Positions 9,319 to 18,853 of a stretch of DNA of 64,000 nucleotides are shown here, in pieces (position 1 is the first letter of the stretch; each line of letters starts with the position of its first letter). Below the pieces are notes generated by a model. That model worked only from the letters and a program-made list of their open reading frames with translations, was not told where the DNA came from and ran no database searches. The stretch spans positions 307,769-371,768 of the forward strand of contig NZ_JAFDVD010000008.1 in the NCBI RefSeq assembly GCF_016887965.1, in the 5' to 3' direction. Made by a program: the position numbers and the translations under genes. The stretch is from Phycicoccus sonneratiae (lineage in GTDB: Bacteria; Actinomycetota; Actinomycetes; Actinomycetales; Dermatophilaceae).

Positions 9319-11486
9319 CCGCGCTCCAGGTAGGCCGCCTGCTCGGCGTCGACCCGCGCCCGGACGGCCTCGGCGAGCACCGGGTGGCCGGCGAGCGCGG
9401 GGTCGGCCTCGACGAGCGCGAAGGCGTCCTCACGCGCGGCCTCGATGACGTCCTCGTGCTCGAGGATGTGGAGGAACTCCAGCTGCGTGCGCCGGCCGTG
9501 CTGGGCGGCCCCGAGGATGTCGCCCTCGCGGCGCTGGGAGAGGTCGAGGCGGGCCAGCTCGAAGCCGTCGGTCGTGGCGGCGACGGCGTTCAGGCGGGTC
9601 AGCGCGGCCTCCGCGTCGGTGCCCGTGACGAGGAGGCAGAGGCCGGGGAACCCGCCACGACCGATGCGCCCGCGCAGCTGGTGCAGCTGGCTGACGCCGA
9701 AGCGGTCGGCGTCCATGACGACCATGACGCTGGCGTTCGGCACGTCGACCCCGACCTCGACGACGGTCGTCGAGACGAGGACGTCGGTCTCGCCGCGCTG
9801 GAACCGGCCCATGACGGCGTCCTTCTCGTCGGTCGGCATCCGGCCGTGCAGCACCTCGACGGAAAGCCCTGCGAGAGAGGGTTCCTCGGCGAGGTCGGCG
9901 ACCACGGCGGTGACGCTCTTGAGGGGACGCGGGGGCGGCGCGGCCTCGTCGTCGCCGTCGGGCGGGGCCTCGGTGGTGATGACCGACCCCTCGTCGGGGG
10001 CGTCGTCGTCGCCGATCCGCGGGCACACGACGTAGGCCTGCCGACCCGCCCGCACCTCCTCGCCGACCCGGGCCCACGTGCGCTCCATCCACCCCGGCTT
10101 GTCCTCCGGCACGACGTGCGTGGTGATGGGCGCCCGACCGGCCGGCAGCTCGCGCAGCGTCGAGGTCTCGAGGTCGCCGAAGACCGTCATCGCGACGGTG
10201 CGCGGGATGGGCGTGGCGGTCATGACGAGCACGTGGGGAGGGGTGGACCCCTTGCCGCGCAAGGCATCCCGCTGCTCGACCCCGAAGCGGTGCTGCTCGT
10301 CGACGACGACGAGGGCGAGGTCGAGGAAGTCGACGTGCTCCTGGAGCAGGGCGTGGGTGCCGACGACGATGCCCGCGTCGCCGCTGACGACGTCGAGGAG
10401 GGCCTTGCGCCGCTCGGCGGTGGACTGGCCGCCGGTGAGGAGGGCGACGCGCGTCCCCTTCTCGGCGCCGCCCAGCATCCCGTCCTCCGCGAGGTCGCCG
10501 AGCATCCGGGTGATGGTGCGGTGGTGCTGCCCGGCCAGCACCTCGGTGGGGGCGAGCAGCGCCGCCTGCCCGCCGGAGTCGACGGCCTGGAGCATCGCCC
10601 GCAGCGCGACGACCGTCTTGCCGGAGCCGACCTCGCCCTGGAGCAGCCGGTGCATCGGCACCTCGCGGGCCATCTCGGCCGCGACGGTCTCGCCGACCTC
10701 GCGCTGGCCGTCGGTGAGCGAGAACGGGAGTCGCTCGTCGAAGGCGGCGAGCAGGCCGTCGGTGCGCCCGGCCCGGGCACGGGTGGCGGTGCCGGAGGAG
10801 GCCCGCCGCCGCTGGGCGAGGGTGGTCTGGAGGACGAACGCCTCCTCGTAGCGCAGTCGCTCCTGGGCGGCCGCCACCTGGGCCATCGTGTCCGGGCCGT
10901 GGATGCCGCGGAGTGCGTCGGTGCGGGACAGGAGGTTCCGCCGGGCGCGCACCTCCTCGGGGACCGCGTCGGGCACGTCGTCGAGGACGTCGAGGACGCG
11001 GCGCACCGACTCGGTGACCGTCCAGGTGTGGAGGTTGCCGACGGCCCGGTAGATCGGGATGAGGTCGCGCCGGTGGCCGGCGTCGAAGTCGTCGAGCATC
11101 GTGTAGCCGGGGTGGGTCAGCTGGTTGCGCCCCCGGTACGTGCCGACGGTGCCGGCGAAGATGCCCCGGGCGCCGGGGACGAGGGCCCGCTCGTGCCCCC
11201 AGGCCTTGAAGAACGTGATGTCGAGGTCGTTGCGGCCGTCGGTGATGACGACCTCGAGCATCGTGCCGCGGCGCTTCTGCATCGGGCGGGTGTGCGCGGC
11301 CTTGACCTCGGCCACGCCGACGAGGAACTCGCCCGGCACGACCGACCCGAGGTCGGCCTCGCGGGTGCGGTAGCGGCGCGGCCAGAACGCGAGGAGGTCG
11401 CCGACCGTGTGGATGTCTCGGTGCTTGGCGAACTTGTCCGCGGCGGCGGCGATGATCGGCTTGAGCCGGCTGGCCTCGGTCGCCAC
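9315..11486 (-). CDS. recG: ATP-dependent DNA helicase RecG
   Basis: A 723-residue RecG, the branched-DNA helicase that remodels stalled forks and Holliday junctions. An N-terminal wedge/OB region precedes the motor. Walker A ([18 protein letters not shown]) lies near residue 285, the DEQH box ([15 protein letters not shown]) near 400, followed by [16 protein letters not shown], and the second RecA lobe has [20 protein letters not shown] and [10 protein letters not shown]. The start is GTG at 11486, two bases after the yloV stop. It sits between yloV and rsmD, as in many actinobacteria. Confidence 0.97.
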   Translation of the reverse strand: MATEASRLKPIIAAAADKFAKHRDIHTVGDLLAFWPRRYRTREADLGSVVPGEFLVGVAEVKAAHTRPMQKRRGTMLEVVITDGRNDLDITFFKAWGHERALVPGARGIFAGTVGTYRGRNQLTHPGYTMLDDFDAGHRRDLIPIYRAVGNLHTWTVTESVRRVLDVLDDVPDAVPEEVRARRNLLSRTDALRGIHGPDTMAQVAAAQERLRYEEAFVLQTTLAQRRRASSGTATRARAGRTDGLLAAFDERLPFSLTDGQREVGETVAAEMAREVPMHRLLQGEVGSGKTVVALRAMLQAVDSGGQAALLAPTEVLAGQHHRTITRMLGDLAEDGMLGGAEKGTRVALLTGGQSTAERRKALLDVVSGDAGIVVGTHALLQEHVDFLDLALVVVDEQHRFGVEQRDALRGKGSTPPHVLVMTATPIPRTVAMTVFGDLETSTLRELPAGRAPITTHVVPEDKPGWMERTWARVGEEVRAGRQAYVVCPRIGDDDAPDEGSVITTEAPPDGDDEAAPPPRPLKSVTAVVADLAEEPSLAGLSVEVLHGRMPTDEKDAVMGRFQRGETDVLVSTTVVEVGVDVPNASVMVVMDADRFGVSQLHQLRGRIGRGGFPGLCLLVTGTDAEAALTRLNAVAATTDGFELARLDLSQRREGDILGAAQHGRRTQLEFLHILEHEDVIEAAREDAFALVEADPALAGHPVLAEAVRARVDAEQAAYLERG

Positions 11487-11487
11487 G

Positions 11488-13149
11488 TCACTCCACCCCG
11501 ATGAGCAGCGGGTAGACGGGCTGGCCGCCGTCGATGACGACCACCTCGACCTCGGGGCGCTCGCGGGCCAGCGCCGCGGCGGTGCGCTCGGCGAGCCCGG
11601 CCTCGGCGTCCTCGCCGGTGACGAGGGTGACGAGCTCACCGCCGGCCGAGAGCAGCCGCTCGAGGACGTCGCGCGCGGAGTCGGCGAGGTCGGAGCCGAG
11701 GAAGGCGACGTCGCCGTCGACGATGCCGAGGACGTCGCCCGGGTGGCAGACGCCGGCCCAGGTGAGCGCCTCCTTCGTCGCGACGGTCACCGCACCGTGC
11801 CGCGTCGAGACCGCGGCACCGGTCATCGCGACGACGTTGGCGTGCACCGAGCGCTCGGGGTCGAGGACGGCGAGCGCCGCGAGGGCCTGGACCGTCGTGC
11901 GCGCGGGGACGACGTGCACCTCGAGGCCGTCGCCGGCCGCCGCCTCCGACGCGACCTCGGCCGCCATGAGGCCGTCGGGGTCGGCGGGGAGGACGACGAC
12001 GGCCGAGGCGCCGGTGCGCCGGGCAGCGTCGAGCAGCTGGCTCGCCGAGATCCGGCGCCCGGGGCCGAAGGGCACCGAGACCGCCCCGGCCTCCTCGAGG
12101 AGCGTGGCGACGCCGGGGCCGGCCGCTCCGGCGACGACGCCCACGGGCACGACCTCCTCGCGGGCCGCGACCTGGCTCGGGAGGTGCGTGATGCGGATGC
12201 GCTCGGGCCGGCCCGCCGCGATCCCGGCCTCGACCGCGGCGCCGGCGTCGTCGACGTGCGCGTGGACGTTCCACAGGTCGGGTCCACCGACGACGAGGAG
12301 CGAGTCGCCGAGCCGGTCGAGGGCGGTGGTCAGCGTCCGCACCGCGGCGGCGTCGGTGTCGGTGAGGAGGTACATCACCTCGAAGGCCGGGCCGTCGGGA
12401 CCGGCGTCGTCGGACGACCCCGCGTCCGCGACCGGGCCCGCGGCCGCGTGCCACTCGGGACGGCCGAGGTCCTCGGCGGTCGTGAGCAGCCGGTCGTCGG
12501 CCGACCAGGCCCCGGTGACGACCCGGTGCAGCGCCTCGAGGAGGAGGACGCACCCCGCTCCCCCGGCGTCGACGACCCCGGCGCGGGCGAGGGCGGGCAG
12601 CTGCTCTGGCGTGCGTGCGAGGGCCTCGGTGGCCGCCTCGACCGCGGCGGCCGAGACCTCGGACATCGACCCGCCCGCGTCACCGGCCCGGCGGGCGGCG
12701 GCCGCCGCGGCGTCGGCGACGGTGAGCATCGTCCCCTCCTGCGGGTGCGCGACGCTGGCCCGGGCCTTGGCGGCGCCGCGTTCGAGGCACTCGACGAGCA
12801 GGGCGGTGTCGACCTGGGCGGCTTCGCGCTCGACGACGACGTCGCACAGCCCGCCGACGACCTGGCTGAGGATGACCCCGGAGTTGCCGCGCGCCGACAT
12901 GAGGACCGCCCGGCGCAGCGTGCGGCACTCCTCGACGAGGTCGGCGGTGCCGAGCACCCCGCGGGCACCGTGCGTGGCGACGACGTCGTCGATCGCGCCG
13001 TCGAGGGTGAGGTAGAGGTTGGTGCCGGTGTCGCCGTCGGGCACCGGGAAGACGTTGAGCTCGTCGATCTCGGTGCGGCGCGCGGCGAGGGCGGCCCGGG
13101 TGAGGAGGGCCCAGTGCCGGGCGTCGTCGGCGGTGAACACGTCGGGCAC
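11488..13149 (-). CDS. DAK2-domain protein, YloV/FakA-like
   Basis: A 553-residue protein with an N-terminal DAK2 (dihydroxyacetone kinase-like) ATP-binding domain at about residues 5-205; [16 protein letters not shown] carries the metal/nucleotide-binding aspartates. A middle domain and a C-terminal DegV-related domain follow ([10 protein letters not shown] at the end). FakA of Staphylococcus, which has this architecture, phosphorylates fatty acids bound by FakB; that role is plausible here but no fakB adjoins. The GTG at 13149 is set by TACCCT (13161-13156) six bases upstream, implying a leaderless mRNA. It forms a yloV-recG-rsmD operon and diverges from rpmB. Confidence 0.88.
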   Translation of the reverse strand: MPDVFTADDARHWALLTRAALAARRTEIDELNVFPVPDGDTGTNLYLTLDGAIDDVVATHGARGVLGTADLVEECRTLRRAVLMSARGNSGVILSQVVGGLCDVVVEREAAQVDTALLVECLERGAAKARASVAHPQEGTMLTVADAAAAAARRAGDAGGSMSEVSAAAVEAATEALARTPEQLPALARAGVVDAGGAGCVLLLEALHRVVTGAWSADDRLLTTAEDLGRPEWHAAAGPVADAGSSDDAGPDGPAFEVMYLLTDTDAAAVRTLTTALDRLGDSLLVVGGPDLWNVHAHVDDAGAAVEAGIAAGRPERIRITHLPSQVAAREEVVPVGVVAGAAGPGVATLLEEAGAVSVPFGPGRRISASQLLDAARRTGASAVVVLPADPDGLMAAEVASEAAAGDGLEVHVVPARTTVQALAALAVLDPERSVHANVVAMTGAAVSTRHGAVTVATKEALTWAGVCHPGDVLGIVDGDVAFLGSDLADSARDVLERLLSAGGELVTLVTGEDAEAGLAERTAAALARERPEVEVVVIDGGQPVYPLLIGVE

Positions 13150-13194
13150 GGGCTCAGGGTAACGGGGTGCCCCGTCGCCGGCCCGGAGGCCGTT

Positions 13195-13224
13195 TTGGTC
13201 CGGCGGGTGGGGCTCGGCTACGCT
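13195..13224 (+). promoter_or_regulatory. rpmB promoter
   Basis: TTGGTC (13195-13200), an 18-bp spacer and TACGCT (13219-13224) lie upstream of rpmB, leaving a leader of about 65 nt with a ribosome-binding site AGGAGA at 13285-13290. Confidence 0.45.
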
Positions 13225-13296
13225 TGTCCGGTTGCGCATGCGCCCGTGAGTGCTGCGCCGACGACCACTGACCAGTACTGCATCAGGAGATCTCCC

Positions 13297-13491
13297 GTGG
13301 CTGCCACCTGCGACGTCTGCGGCAAGGGCCCCGGTTTCGGGCACAACATCTCGCACTCGCACCGCCGCACCAAGCGCCGCTGGAACCCGAACATCCAGCG
13401 GGTCAAGGCTCTGGTGGGCGACGCGGGTGTGACCCCGAAGCGGCTCAACGTCTGCACCTCGTGCCTCAAGGCCGGCAAGGTCAAGCGCTGA
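13297..13491 (+). CDS. rpmB: 50S ribosomal protein L28
   Basis: A 64-residue L28 with [20 protein letters not shown] at the N-terminus and the [11 protein letters not shown] core. Cysteines in CDVCG and CTSC make it the zinc-binding form. The GTG start at 13297 follows AGGAGA by six bases. It is transcribed divergently from yloV, a conserved pairing, and ends at a strong bidirectional terminator shared with thiL. Confidence 0.97.
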   Translation: MAATCDVCGKGPGFGHNISHSHRRTKRRWNPNIQRVKALVGDAGVTPKRLNVCTSCLKAGKVKR

Positions 13492-13510
13492 CCCGGCACT
13501 GACGCACCCC

Positions 13511-13547
13511 GGAACGGGCGGCCTCCCTCGTGGAGGCCGCCCGTTCC
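13511..13547 (+). terminator. bidirectional hairpin between rpmB and thiL
   Basis: GGAACGGGCGGCCTCC (13511-13526) pairs perfectly with its complement at 13532-13547 around a 5-nt loop. It begins 19 nt after the rpmB stop and ends 17 nt before the convergent thiL stop, so it can serve both genes. Confidence 0.85.
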
Positions 13548-13564
13548 GTGTGTCCGGGGAGCGC

Positions 13565-14560
13565 TCAGGGGCCGGCGAAGTGGTCCCACCCCCGGGCGTC
13601 CGGGACGACGCCGTCGACGGTGACCCGCGGCCCCGCCGGCCCGACCTCGCCGACCCGCCCGACGACGACCCAGGGCTCCCCCGGTAGCGCCGCGAGGTCC
13701 GTCCCTGCCGGGAAGCAGCCGACGAGCGAGTGCTCCTCGCCGCCGGCGAGCACCTGGTGCAGCGCCTCGGTCGTGCCGAGCGCGGCGGTGAGCGGGCCGT
13801 CGGCGAACCGGTCGCGCAGCACCCGGCCGTCGAGGTCGACCGCCACCCCGCTGGCCCGGGCCACCCGCCCGAGGTCGGTGACCAGACCGTCCGAGACGTC
13901 GACGAGAGCGCTGGCGCCGGCGTCCGAGGCCACCGGGCCGGACTCCCACGGCGGGCGCGGCGCGAGGTGGGCCCGGACGAGCTCGTCGGCCCCCGGCAGC
14001 GCCCCGGCGAGCAGCCGCACCAGCCCGCCCCCGGACCGGCCGAGCGAGCCGCACACCGCGACGACGTCGCCCGCCCGCGCCCCGGACCGCAGCACCGGGC
14101 GGCGGCCGCGCAGGTCGCCGAGCGCCGTGACGGTGACGACGACGACGCCCGCCGGCCCCGACGACAGGTCGCCGCCGACGACCGGCGCGCCGGCGTCGGC
14201 AGCGGTCGCGGCGATGCCCCGGGCCAGGTCGAGCGCCCACGACACCTCCGTGTCGGGGTCGGCGACGAGCGAGACGAGCAGGCCGGTCGGCACGGCGCCC
14301 ATCGCCGCGACGTCGGCGAGGTTCTGGACCGTGACCTTGACCCCGACGTCGTGTCCGCTCGACCACTCGTCGCGCCAGTCGCGGCCCCGGACCATCCCGT
14401 CGGTCGTCGCGACGACCGAGCCGCCGGGGGCCGCGAGGACGGCGGCGTCGTCGCCCGGACCCACCGGCACGGCCTGCGGCGAGCGGGGCACCGCGTCCTC
14501 GTAGAGCGGGAACAGCCGCGCGAGCAGGGCCGACTCGTCGAGGTCGCGCAGGCGTTCCAT
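13565..14560 (-). CDS. thiL: thiamine-monophosphate kinase
   Basis: A 331-residue ThiL, which phosphorylates thiamine monophosphate to the active cofactor thiamine diphosphate. Family features are VGPGDDAAVL near the N-terminus (metal/ATP aspartates), TTDGMVRGRDW, VKVTVQNLADVAAMGA, PVVGGDLSSG and VDVSDGLVTDLGR. A ribosome-binding site GGAGGAA precedes the ATG at 14560. The M. tuberculosis order has ung between rpmB and thiL; no ung is present here. No TPP riboswitch is seen upstream. Confidence 0.95.
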   Translation of the reverse strand: MERLRDLDESALLARLFPLYEDAVPRSPQAVPVGPGDDAAVLAAPGGSVVATTDGMVRGRDWRDEWSSGHDVGVKVTVQNLADVAAMGAVPTGLLVSLVADPDTEVSWALDLARGIAATAADAGAPVVGGDLSSGPAGVVVVTVTALGDLRGRRPVLRSGARAGDVVAVCGSLGRSGGGLVRLLAGALPGADELVRAHLAPRPPWESGPVASDAGASALVDVSDGLVTDLGRVARASGVAVDLDGRVLRDRFADGPLTAALGTTEALHQVLAGGEEHSLVGCFPAGTDLAALPGEPWVVVGRVGEVGPAGPRVTVDGVVPDARGWDHFAGP

Positions 14561-14698
14561 CGCTGTTCCTCCCTGGGCTTCCCCGCGGTGACGTCCGGAC
14601 CACCGGCACGGTAGCGTCTGCGGTGCGTCCCGCCCGACAGGGCAGGGTGCCCGGCGGAGTCACCGACGACCCGCCGACCCGACGAGAGTGGAGCTGCA

Positions 14699-14932
14699 GT
14701 GGTCCAGGCCTACATCCTGATCCAGACCGACGTCGGTCGCGCCGCGGCCGTGGCCGCGACGATCGCCGAGATCGAGGGCGTGGTCCTCGCCGAGGACGTC
14801 ACCGGCCCCTACGACGTGATCGCGCGCGTCGAGGCCGACACCGTCGACGAGCTCGGCAAGCTCGTGATCTCGCGGATCCAGGACACCGACGGCATCACCC
14901 GGACGCTCACGTGCACGGTGGTCCACGTCTGA
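14699..14932 (+). CDS. stand-alone AsnC/Lrp ligand-binding (RAM) domain protein
   Basis: A 77-residue protein equal to the C-terminal effector-binding domain of Lrp/AsnC regulators: VQAYILIQTDVGRAAAVA, then the DVTGPYDVIARVEADTVDEL core and a closing RTLTCTVV strand. There is no helix-turn-helix, so it cannot bind DNA alone; such stand-alone domains form dimers or higher oligomers and sense amino acids. The GTG at 14699 follows a GGAG sequence. It overlaps the next gene by 22 nt. This small gene is part of the conserved thiL-ddl neighbourhood. Confidence 0.85.
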   Translation: MVQAYILIQTDVGRAAAVAATIAEIEGVVLAEDVTGPYDVIARVEADTVDELGKLVISRIQDTDGITRTLTCTVVHV

Positions 14933-15378
14933 CCCCGCACCGACTCCGCCCGACGGCGGCAGCGCTCGGCGTTGCCGCCGTCGTGCTGTCGGGGTGCTCC
15001 TCCGCGGTCGACGTCTCCGTCCCCGGCGGCGCCGGCGCCCCGGCCTGCGCGTCCGCCGCGTGGCCCACGACGGTCAGCGGGATGGACCGCCGCGACACCG
15101 ACCCTGCCGACCCGGCCGTCGCGGCCTGGGGCGACCCGGCCGTCGTCGCGCGCTGCGGGGTCGCCGCGCCCGGTCCCACCGACACCGAGTGCGTCGAGGT
15201 CGACGGCGTCGGCTGGATCCCCGAGGCGCTCTCGGACGGCACCCGCTTCACGTCGTTCGGCACCGAGCCGGCCGTCGAGGTGCTCGTGCCCGGCGACTAC
15301 GACCCGGCCCCCCTGCTCCTCCCCGCCTTCGACGCCGTCGCGAAGGCCTTGCCGCGCAACGGCCTCGAGTGCCGCTGA
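14911..15378 (+). CDS. DUF3515 lipoprotein
   Basis: A 155-residue DUF3515 protein of actinobacteria. The N-terminal hydrophobic segment ends in the lipobox LSGC, so it is exported and lipid-anchored. The mature part holds the paired-cysteine pattern of the family (ACASAAWP, ARCG, TECVEV, LECR) and VDGVGWIPEAL. No biochemical role is established. The GTG at 14911 is inferred; a CTG at 14929 would give a shorter signal peptide. It is coupled to the RAM-domain gene. Confidence 0.78.
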   Translation: MHGGPRLTPHRLRPTAAALGVAAVVLSGCSSAVDVSVPGGAGAPACASAAWPTTVSGMDRRDTDPADPAVAAWGDPAVVARCGVAAPGPTDTECVEVDGVGWIPEALSDGTRFTSFGTEPAVEVLVPGDYDPAPLLLPAFDAVAKALPRNGLECR

Positions 15379-15616
15379 GACCGCCTCCCGGGACGTACTG
15401 ACAGGCAGAGTGCCCCACGGCCGGGCGCCCGCTCGCACGCTGCGTCCCCGCACCCGCCGCTCTGCCTCTCGGTCCGCCCGCCGCGTCAGTGCCCGGACGG
15501 CGGCGGAGTGGGCGGTCGGCCGCAGTAGGAGATCTCCCGCCCCGCCCTCATCGCGGCATCGCGCTCGGCGCCAGGCATCCGTCCCGACGTCCTCCACGAA
15601 GATCGACGGTAGTCGG
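15379..15616. other. non-coding gap between two convergent genes
   Basis: A 238-nt stretch between the DUF3515 gene and the ddl stop codon. I see no conserved ORF, no T-tracted terminator and no strong inverted repeat. Confidence 0.5.
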
Positions 15617-16738
15617 TCAGCGCAGGCCGGTGCGGCGCTCCAGCGCGAGCGCGACGAGCTCGTCGATGAGCTGCGGGTAGCTGACGCCGGTCGCGGCCCA
15701 CATCCGCGGGTACATCGAGCTGGGCGTGAACCCCGGCATCGTGTTCACCTCGTTGACGAGGACCTCGCCCTCCCCGGTGAGGAAGAAGTCGACGCGCGCC
15801 AGCCCCTCGCACCCGGCGGCCTCGAACGCGACGACGGCCATCTCGCGGATGCGCTCGGCGACCTGCGTCGGCACGTCGGCCGGCGTCTCGAGCCGGATGT
15901 CGTCCGCGGCGAGGTACTTGGCCTCGAAGTCGTAGAACTCGTGGTTCTGGACGACGACGCACTCGCCGAGCTCGCTCGTCCGGGGGGCGTCGGTGCCGTG
16001 GCCCTCGAGCACGCCGCACTCGATCTCACGCCCCACGATGCCCTGCTCGACGACGACCTTGGGGTCGTGCTCGCGGGCCGTCTCGATCGCGGCCTCGAGC
16101 CCCTCCATCGACGAGACCTTGGTGATGCCCATGCTCGACCCGGCGCGGGCCGGCTTGACGAAGACGGGGAAGGTCAGTGCGCCGACGGCGTCCATCGCGG
16201 CGGCCCGGTCGCGGCGCCACTCGCGGTCGGTGACGACGACGTACGGCCCGACCGGCAGCCCGGCGGCGGCCAGCACGGTCTTCATCATCGCCTTGTCCAT
16301 CATCACCGCCGACGCGGTGACGCCGGAGCCGACGTACCGGACGTCGGCGAGGTCGAGCAGGCCCTGGATGGTGCCGTCCTCGCCGAACGGGCCGTGGAGG
16401 AGCGGGAAGACGACGTCGACCTCGCCGAGGGTCCGCGGCGGCTGCCCGGCCTCGTGGACGACGAGGGTGCGGTCGGTGGCCGACGTCGGGACGATGACGC
16501 TCGCCGACCCGCCGTCGACCTCGGGGACGTGCCCGGGCGCGAGGCGCAGCGGCTCGGGGTCGTCGGCGGCGAGCACCCAGTGCCCGTCCTTGGCGATGCC
16601 CACGGGGACGACGTCGTAGCGGTCACGGTCGAGGGCCTCGAGGACGCTCGCCGCGGTCGCGCACGAGACGGCGTGCTCCGACGAGCGGCCCCCGAACACG
16701 AGGGCGACGCGGATCCGGTCGGCGGGGTGATCGGTCAT
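15617..16738 (-). CDS. ddl: D-alanine--D-alanine ligase
   Basis: A 373-residue ATP-grasp ligase making the D-Ala-D-Ala dipeptide of peptidoglycan. Visible are VALVFGGRSSEHAVSC at the N-terminus, LLHGPFGEDGTIQGLL, the KPARAGSSMGITKV nucleotide loop and LARVDFFLTGEGEVLVNEVN, which holds the Mg-binding Asp/Glu/Asn. The ATG at 16738 follows TAGAGT by eight bases, suggesting a leaderless mRNA. It is divergent from the cystathionine lyase-like gene. Confidence 0.96.
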   Translation of the reverse strand: MTDHPADRIRVALVFGGRSSEHAVSCATAASVLEALDRDRYDVVPVGIAKDGHWVLAADDPEPLRLAPGHVPEVDGGSASVIVPTSATDRTLVVHEAGQPPRTLGEVDVVFPLLHGPFGEDGTIQGLLDLADVRYVGSGVTASAVMMDKAMMKTVLAAAGLPVGPYVVVTDREWRRDRAAAMDAVGALTFPVFVKPARAGSSMGITKVSSMEGLEAAIETAREHDPKVVVEQGIVGREIECGVLEGHGTDAPRTSELGECVVVQNHEFYDFEAKYLAADDIRLETPADVPTQVAERIREMAVVAFEAAGCEGLARVDFFLTGEGEVLVNEVNTMPGFTPSSMYPRMWAATGVSYPQLIDELVALALERRTGLR

Positions 16739-16760
16739 CGCACGCGACTCTAGCCGCCCC

Positions 16761-16766
16761 TAGGGT
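16761..16766 (+). promoter_or_regulatory. -10 box that fixes the start of the trans-sulfuration enzyme
   Basis: TAGGGT is followed by seven bases and the GTG at 16774. An in-frame GTG at 16765 lies inside this box, so it cannot be the start if the transcript is leaderless. Confidence 0.4.
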
Positions 16767-16773
16767 GGGCCCC

Positions 16774-17886
16774 GTGACCGACGGCCCCTCCCCCGGCTCC
16801 GACGACCTCGCGCCCGCGACGCGCCTCGTGGCGCTCGGGCGCGAACCGGCGTCTCCCGGCGCCCAGGTCGGCGCGCCCCTCGTCCTCACCTCCACCTACC
16901 ACGCGGACGGTGCAGTGTCCTACGGCCGCGGCGGCAACCCGACGTGGTCGGCCCTCGAGGCGGCGCTCGGCGACCTCGAGGGCGGTGACGCGCTCGTCCT
17001 CTCCTCGGGGATGGCCGCCGTCGCCGCGGCCTTCTCCCTCCTGCCCCACGGCGGCACGGTCGTCGTGCCCGACGCCGCCTACAACGGCGTGATGGCCACC
17101 GTCGGCGACCTCGAGGCGGCCGGGGCCGCCGACGTGCGGCGCGTCGACCTCACCGACACCGCGGCCGTCGTCGCGGCGCTGCCCGGAGCCGACCTGCTCT
17201 GGCTCGAGTCGCCGACCAACCCGCTGCTCGAGGTGGCCGACCTGCCCGCCCTCACCGCCGCGGCCCGCGAGCACGGCGTCCTCAGCGTCGTCGACAACAC
17301 CTTCGCCACCCCGCTGCTCCAGCGACCGCTCGCGGACGGGGCCGACGTCGTCGTCCACTCGGTCACCAAGTACCTCGCCGGCCACAGCGACGTCCTCCTC
17401 GGCGCCGTCGTCACCGGCCGCACCGACCCGGGCCGGGCGCTCCACGACCGCCTGTACCGGCACCGGCAGCTGCACGGTGGCATCCCCGGTCCGATGGAGG
17501 CCTGGCTCGCGCTGCGCGGGATGCGCACGCTGCACCTGCGCCTGGAGCGCGCCTGCGCGAACGCCGCCGAGCTCGCCGGCCGGCTCGCGGAGCACCCGGC
17601 CGTCCACCGGGTCCGCTACCCGGGGTTCGGGGCGATCGTCGCCATCGAGGTCGCCGGCGGTGCCGAGGGGGCCGAGCGGGTGGCCGCGGCGACGCGGGTC
17701 TGGGTGCACGCGACGAGCCTCGGCGGGGTCGAGAGCCTCCTCGAGCGACGCCGCCGCCAGCCGAACGAGCCGGCGAAGGTGCCCGAGGACCTGCTGCGCC
17801 TCTCGGTCGGCGTCGAGGACGTCGAGGACCTCTGGCGCGACCTGTCCTCGGCCCTCAGTCGGTCTCGGCCTTCCGCGGACGGCTGA
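16774..17886 (+). CDS. PLP-dependent trans-sulfuration enzyme (cystathionine gamma-lyase/synthase family)
   Basis: A 370-residue Cys/Met-metabolism PLP enzyme. It has SYGRGGNPTWSALE for substrate and phosphate contacts, SSGMAAVAAAFSLL, WLESPTNPLLEVAD, VVDNTFATPLLQ and the PLP lysine Lys199 in VHSVTKYLAGHSD. Family members split or form cystathionine; the exact reaction cannot be told from sequence. It is shorter than usual: the segment normally separating the PG of VRYPG from the FGAIVAIEV strand is missing (about 15 residues). It overlaps the convergent gpsA by 32 bp. Confidence 0.85.
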   Translation: MTDGPSPGSDDLAPATRLVALGREPASPGAQVGAPLVLTSTYHADGAVSYGRGGNPTWSALEAALGDLEGGDALVLSSGMAAVAAAFSLLPHGGTVVVPDAAYNGVMATVGDLEAAGAADVRRVDLTDTAAVVAALPGADLLWLESPTNPLLEVADLPALTAAAREHGVLSVVDNTFATPLLQRPLADGADVVVHSVTKYLAGHSDVLLGAVVTGRTDPGRALHDRLYRHRQLHGGIPGPMEAWLALRGMRTLHLRLERACANAAELAGRLAEHPAVHRVRYPGFGAIVAIEVAGGAEGAERVAAATRVWVHATSLGGVESLLERRRRQPNEPAKVPEDLLRLSVGVEDVEDLWRDLSSALSRSRPSADG

Positions 17887-18853
17887 GCAGCGCGGCCACG
17901 ACCTCCTGGGCCGTGCGCCCGTGCCGGATCATCGCGTCGACCTGCTCGATGATCGGCACGTCGACGCCGTGGGCCCGGGAGAGGTCGAGGATCGAGGTGC
18001 ACGACTTGACGCCCTCGGCCGTCTGCTTCGTCACGGCGACCACCTCGTCGACCGACATCCCCTGGCCGAGCCGCACCCCGAAGGAGTGGTTGCGCGACAA
18101 CGGCGACATGCACGTGGCGATGAGGTCGCCGACGCCCGCGAGCCCGGCGAAGGTGACGGCGTCGCCGCCCACCGCCGTGCCGAGGCGCATCGTCTCGGCG
18201 AGCCCGCGGGTGATGATCGAGGCCTTGGAGTTGTCGCCCATCCCGAGGCCCTCGGCCATCCCGACGGCGAGGGCGATGACGTTCTTCACCGCGCCGGCGA
18301 TCTCGGTACCGACGACGTCGGTGCCGGTGTACGGGCGGAAGTACGGTGCGGCACAGGCGGCGGCGACCCGCTCGGCCATGTGCTCGCTGCGGGAGGCCAC
18401 CACCGACGCCGCGGGCTGCTTGGCCGCGATCTCGCGCGCGAGGTTGGGCCCGGAGACCACGACGACCCGCTCGTCGTCGACCCCGCCGACCTCGGCGATG
18501 ACCTCCGACATCCGCTTCGTCGTGCCGAGCTCGACACCCTTCATGAGCGAGACGACGGCGGCATCGCCCGGAAGCACCGAGCCCCAGGCGCCGAGGTTGT
18601 CGCGCAAGGTCTGCGACGGCACGGCGAGGACGACGACGTCGGCGCCGTCGGCCGCCTCGGCGGGGTCGGTCGTCGCCCGGACGGTCGCGGGCAGCCGCAG
18701 CTCGGGGAGGTAGTCCTCGTTGACCCCGGCGTTGACCTGGGCCACGACCTCCTCGCGCCGGCCCCACATCGTGACGGGGGTGCCGGCGTCGGCGAGGACC
18801 GCCGCGAAGGCGGTCCCCCAGCTGCCGGTTCCGTAGACGGCGGCGCGGCTCAC
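17855..18853 (-). CDS. gpsA: glycerol-3-phosphate dehydrogenase [NAD(P)+]
   Basis: A 332-residue GpsA, which reduces dihydroxyacetone phosphate to sn-glycerol 3-phosphate for phospholipid synthesis. It begins AAVYGTGSWGTAFAAVLAD (Rossmann loop) and has VVSGPNLAREIA, the catalytic lysine region EIAGAVKNVIALAVGMAEG and AGVGDLIATCMSPLSRN. The GTG at 18853 overlaps the plsC stop by four bases (GTGA), so the two phospholipid genes are coupled. Confidence 0.96.
   Translation of the reverse strand: MSRAAVYGTGSWGTAFAAVLADAGTPVTMWGRREEVVAQVNAGVNEDYLPELRLPATVRATTDPAEAADGADVVVLAVPSQTLRDNLGAWGSVLPGDAAVVSLMKGVELGTTKRMSEVIAEVGGVDDERVVVVSGPNLAREIAAKQPAASVVASRSEHMAERVAAACAAPYFRPYTGTDVVGTEIAGAVKNVIALAVGMAEGLGMGDNSKASIITRGLAETMRLGTAVGGDAVTFAGLAGVGDLIATCMSPLSRNHSFGVRLGQGMSVDEVVAVTKQTAEGVKSCTSILDLSRAHGVDVPIIEQVDAMIRHGRTAQEVVAALLSRPRKAETD

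Noticed and set aside
9384..11504. A 706-codon open frame antisense to recG
   Set aside because: It mirrors recG codon structure and has no recognisable domain. recG on the other strand is complete with all helicase motifs.
14561..14698. TPP riboswitch near thiL
   Set aside because: The conserved TPP-box elements are absent. thiL has an ordinary GGAGGAA ribosome-binding site close to its ATG.
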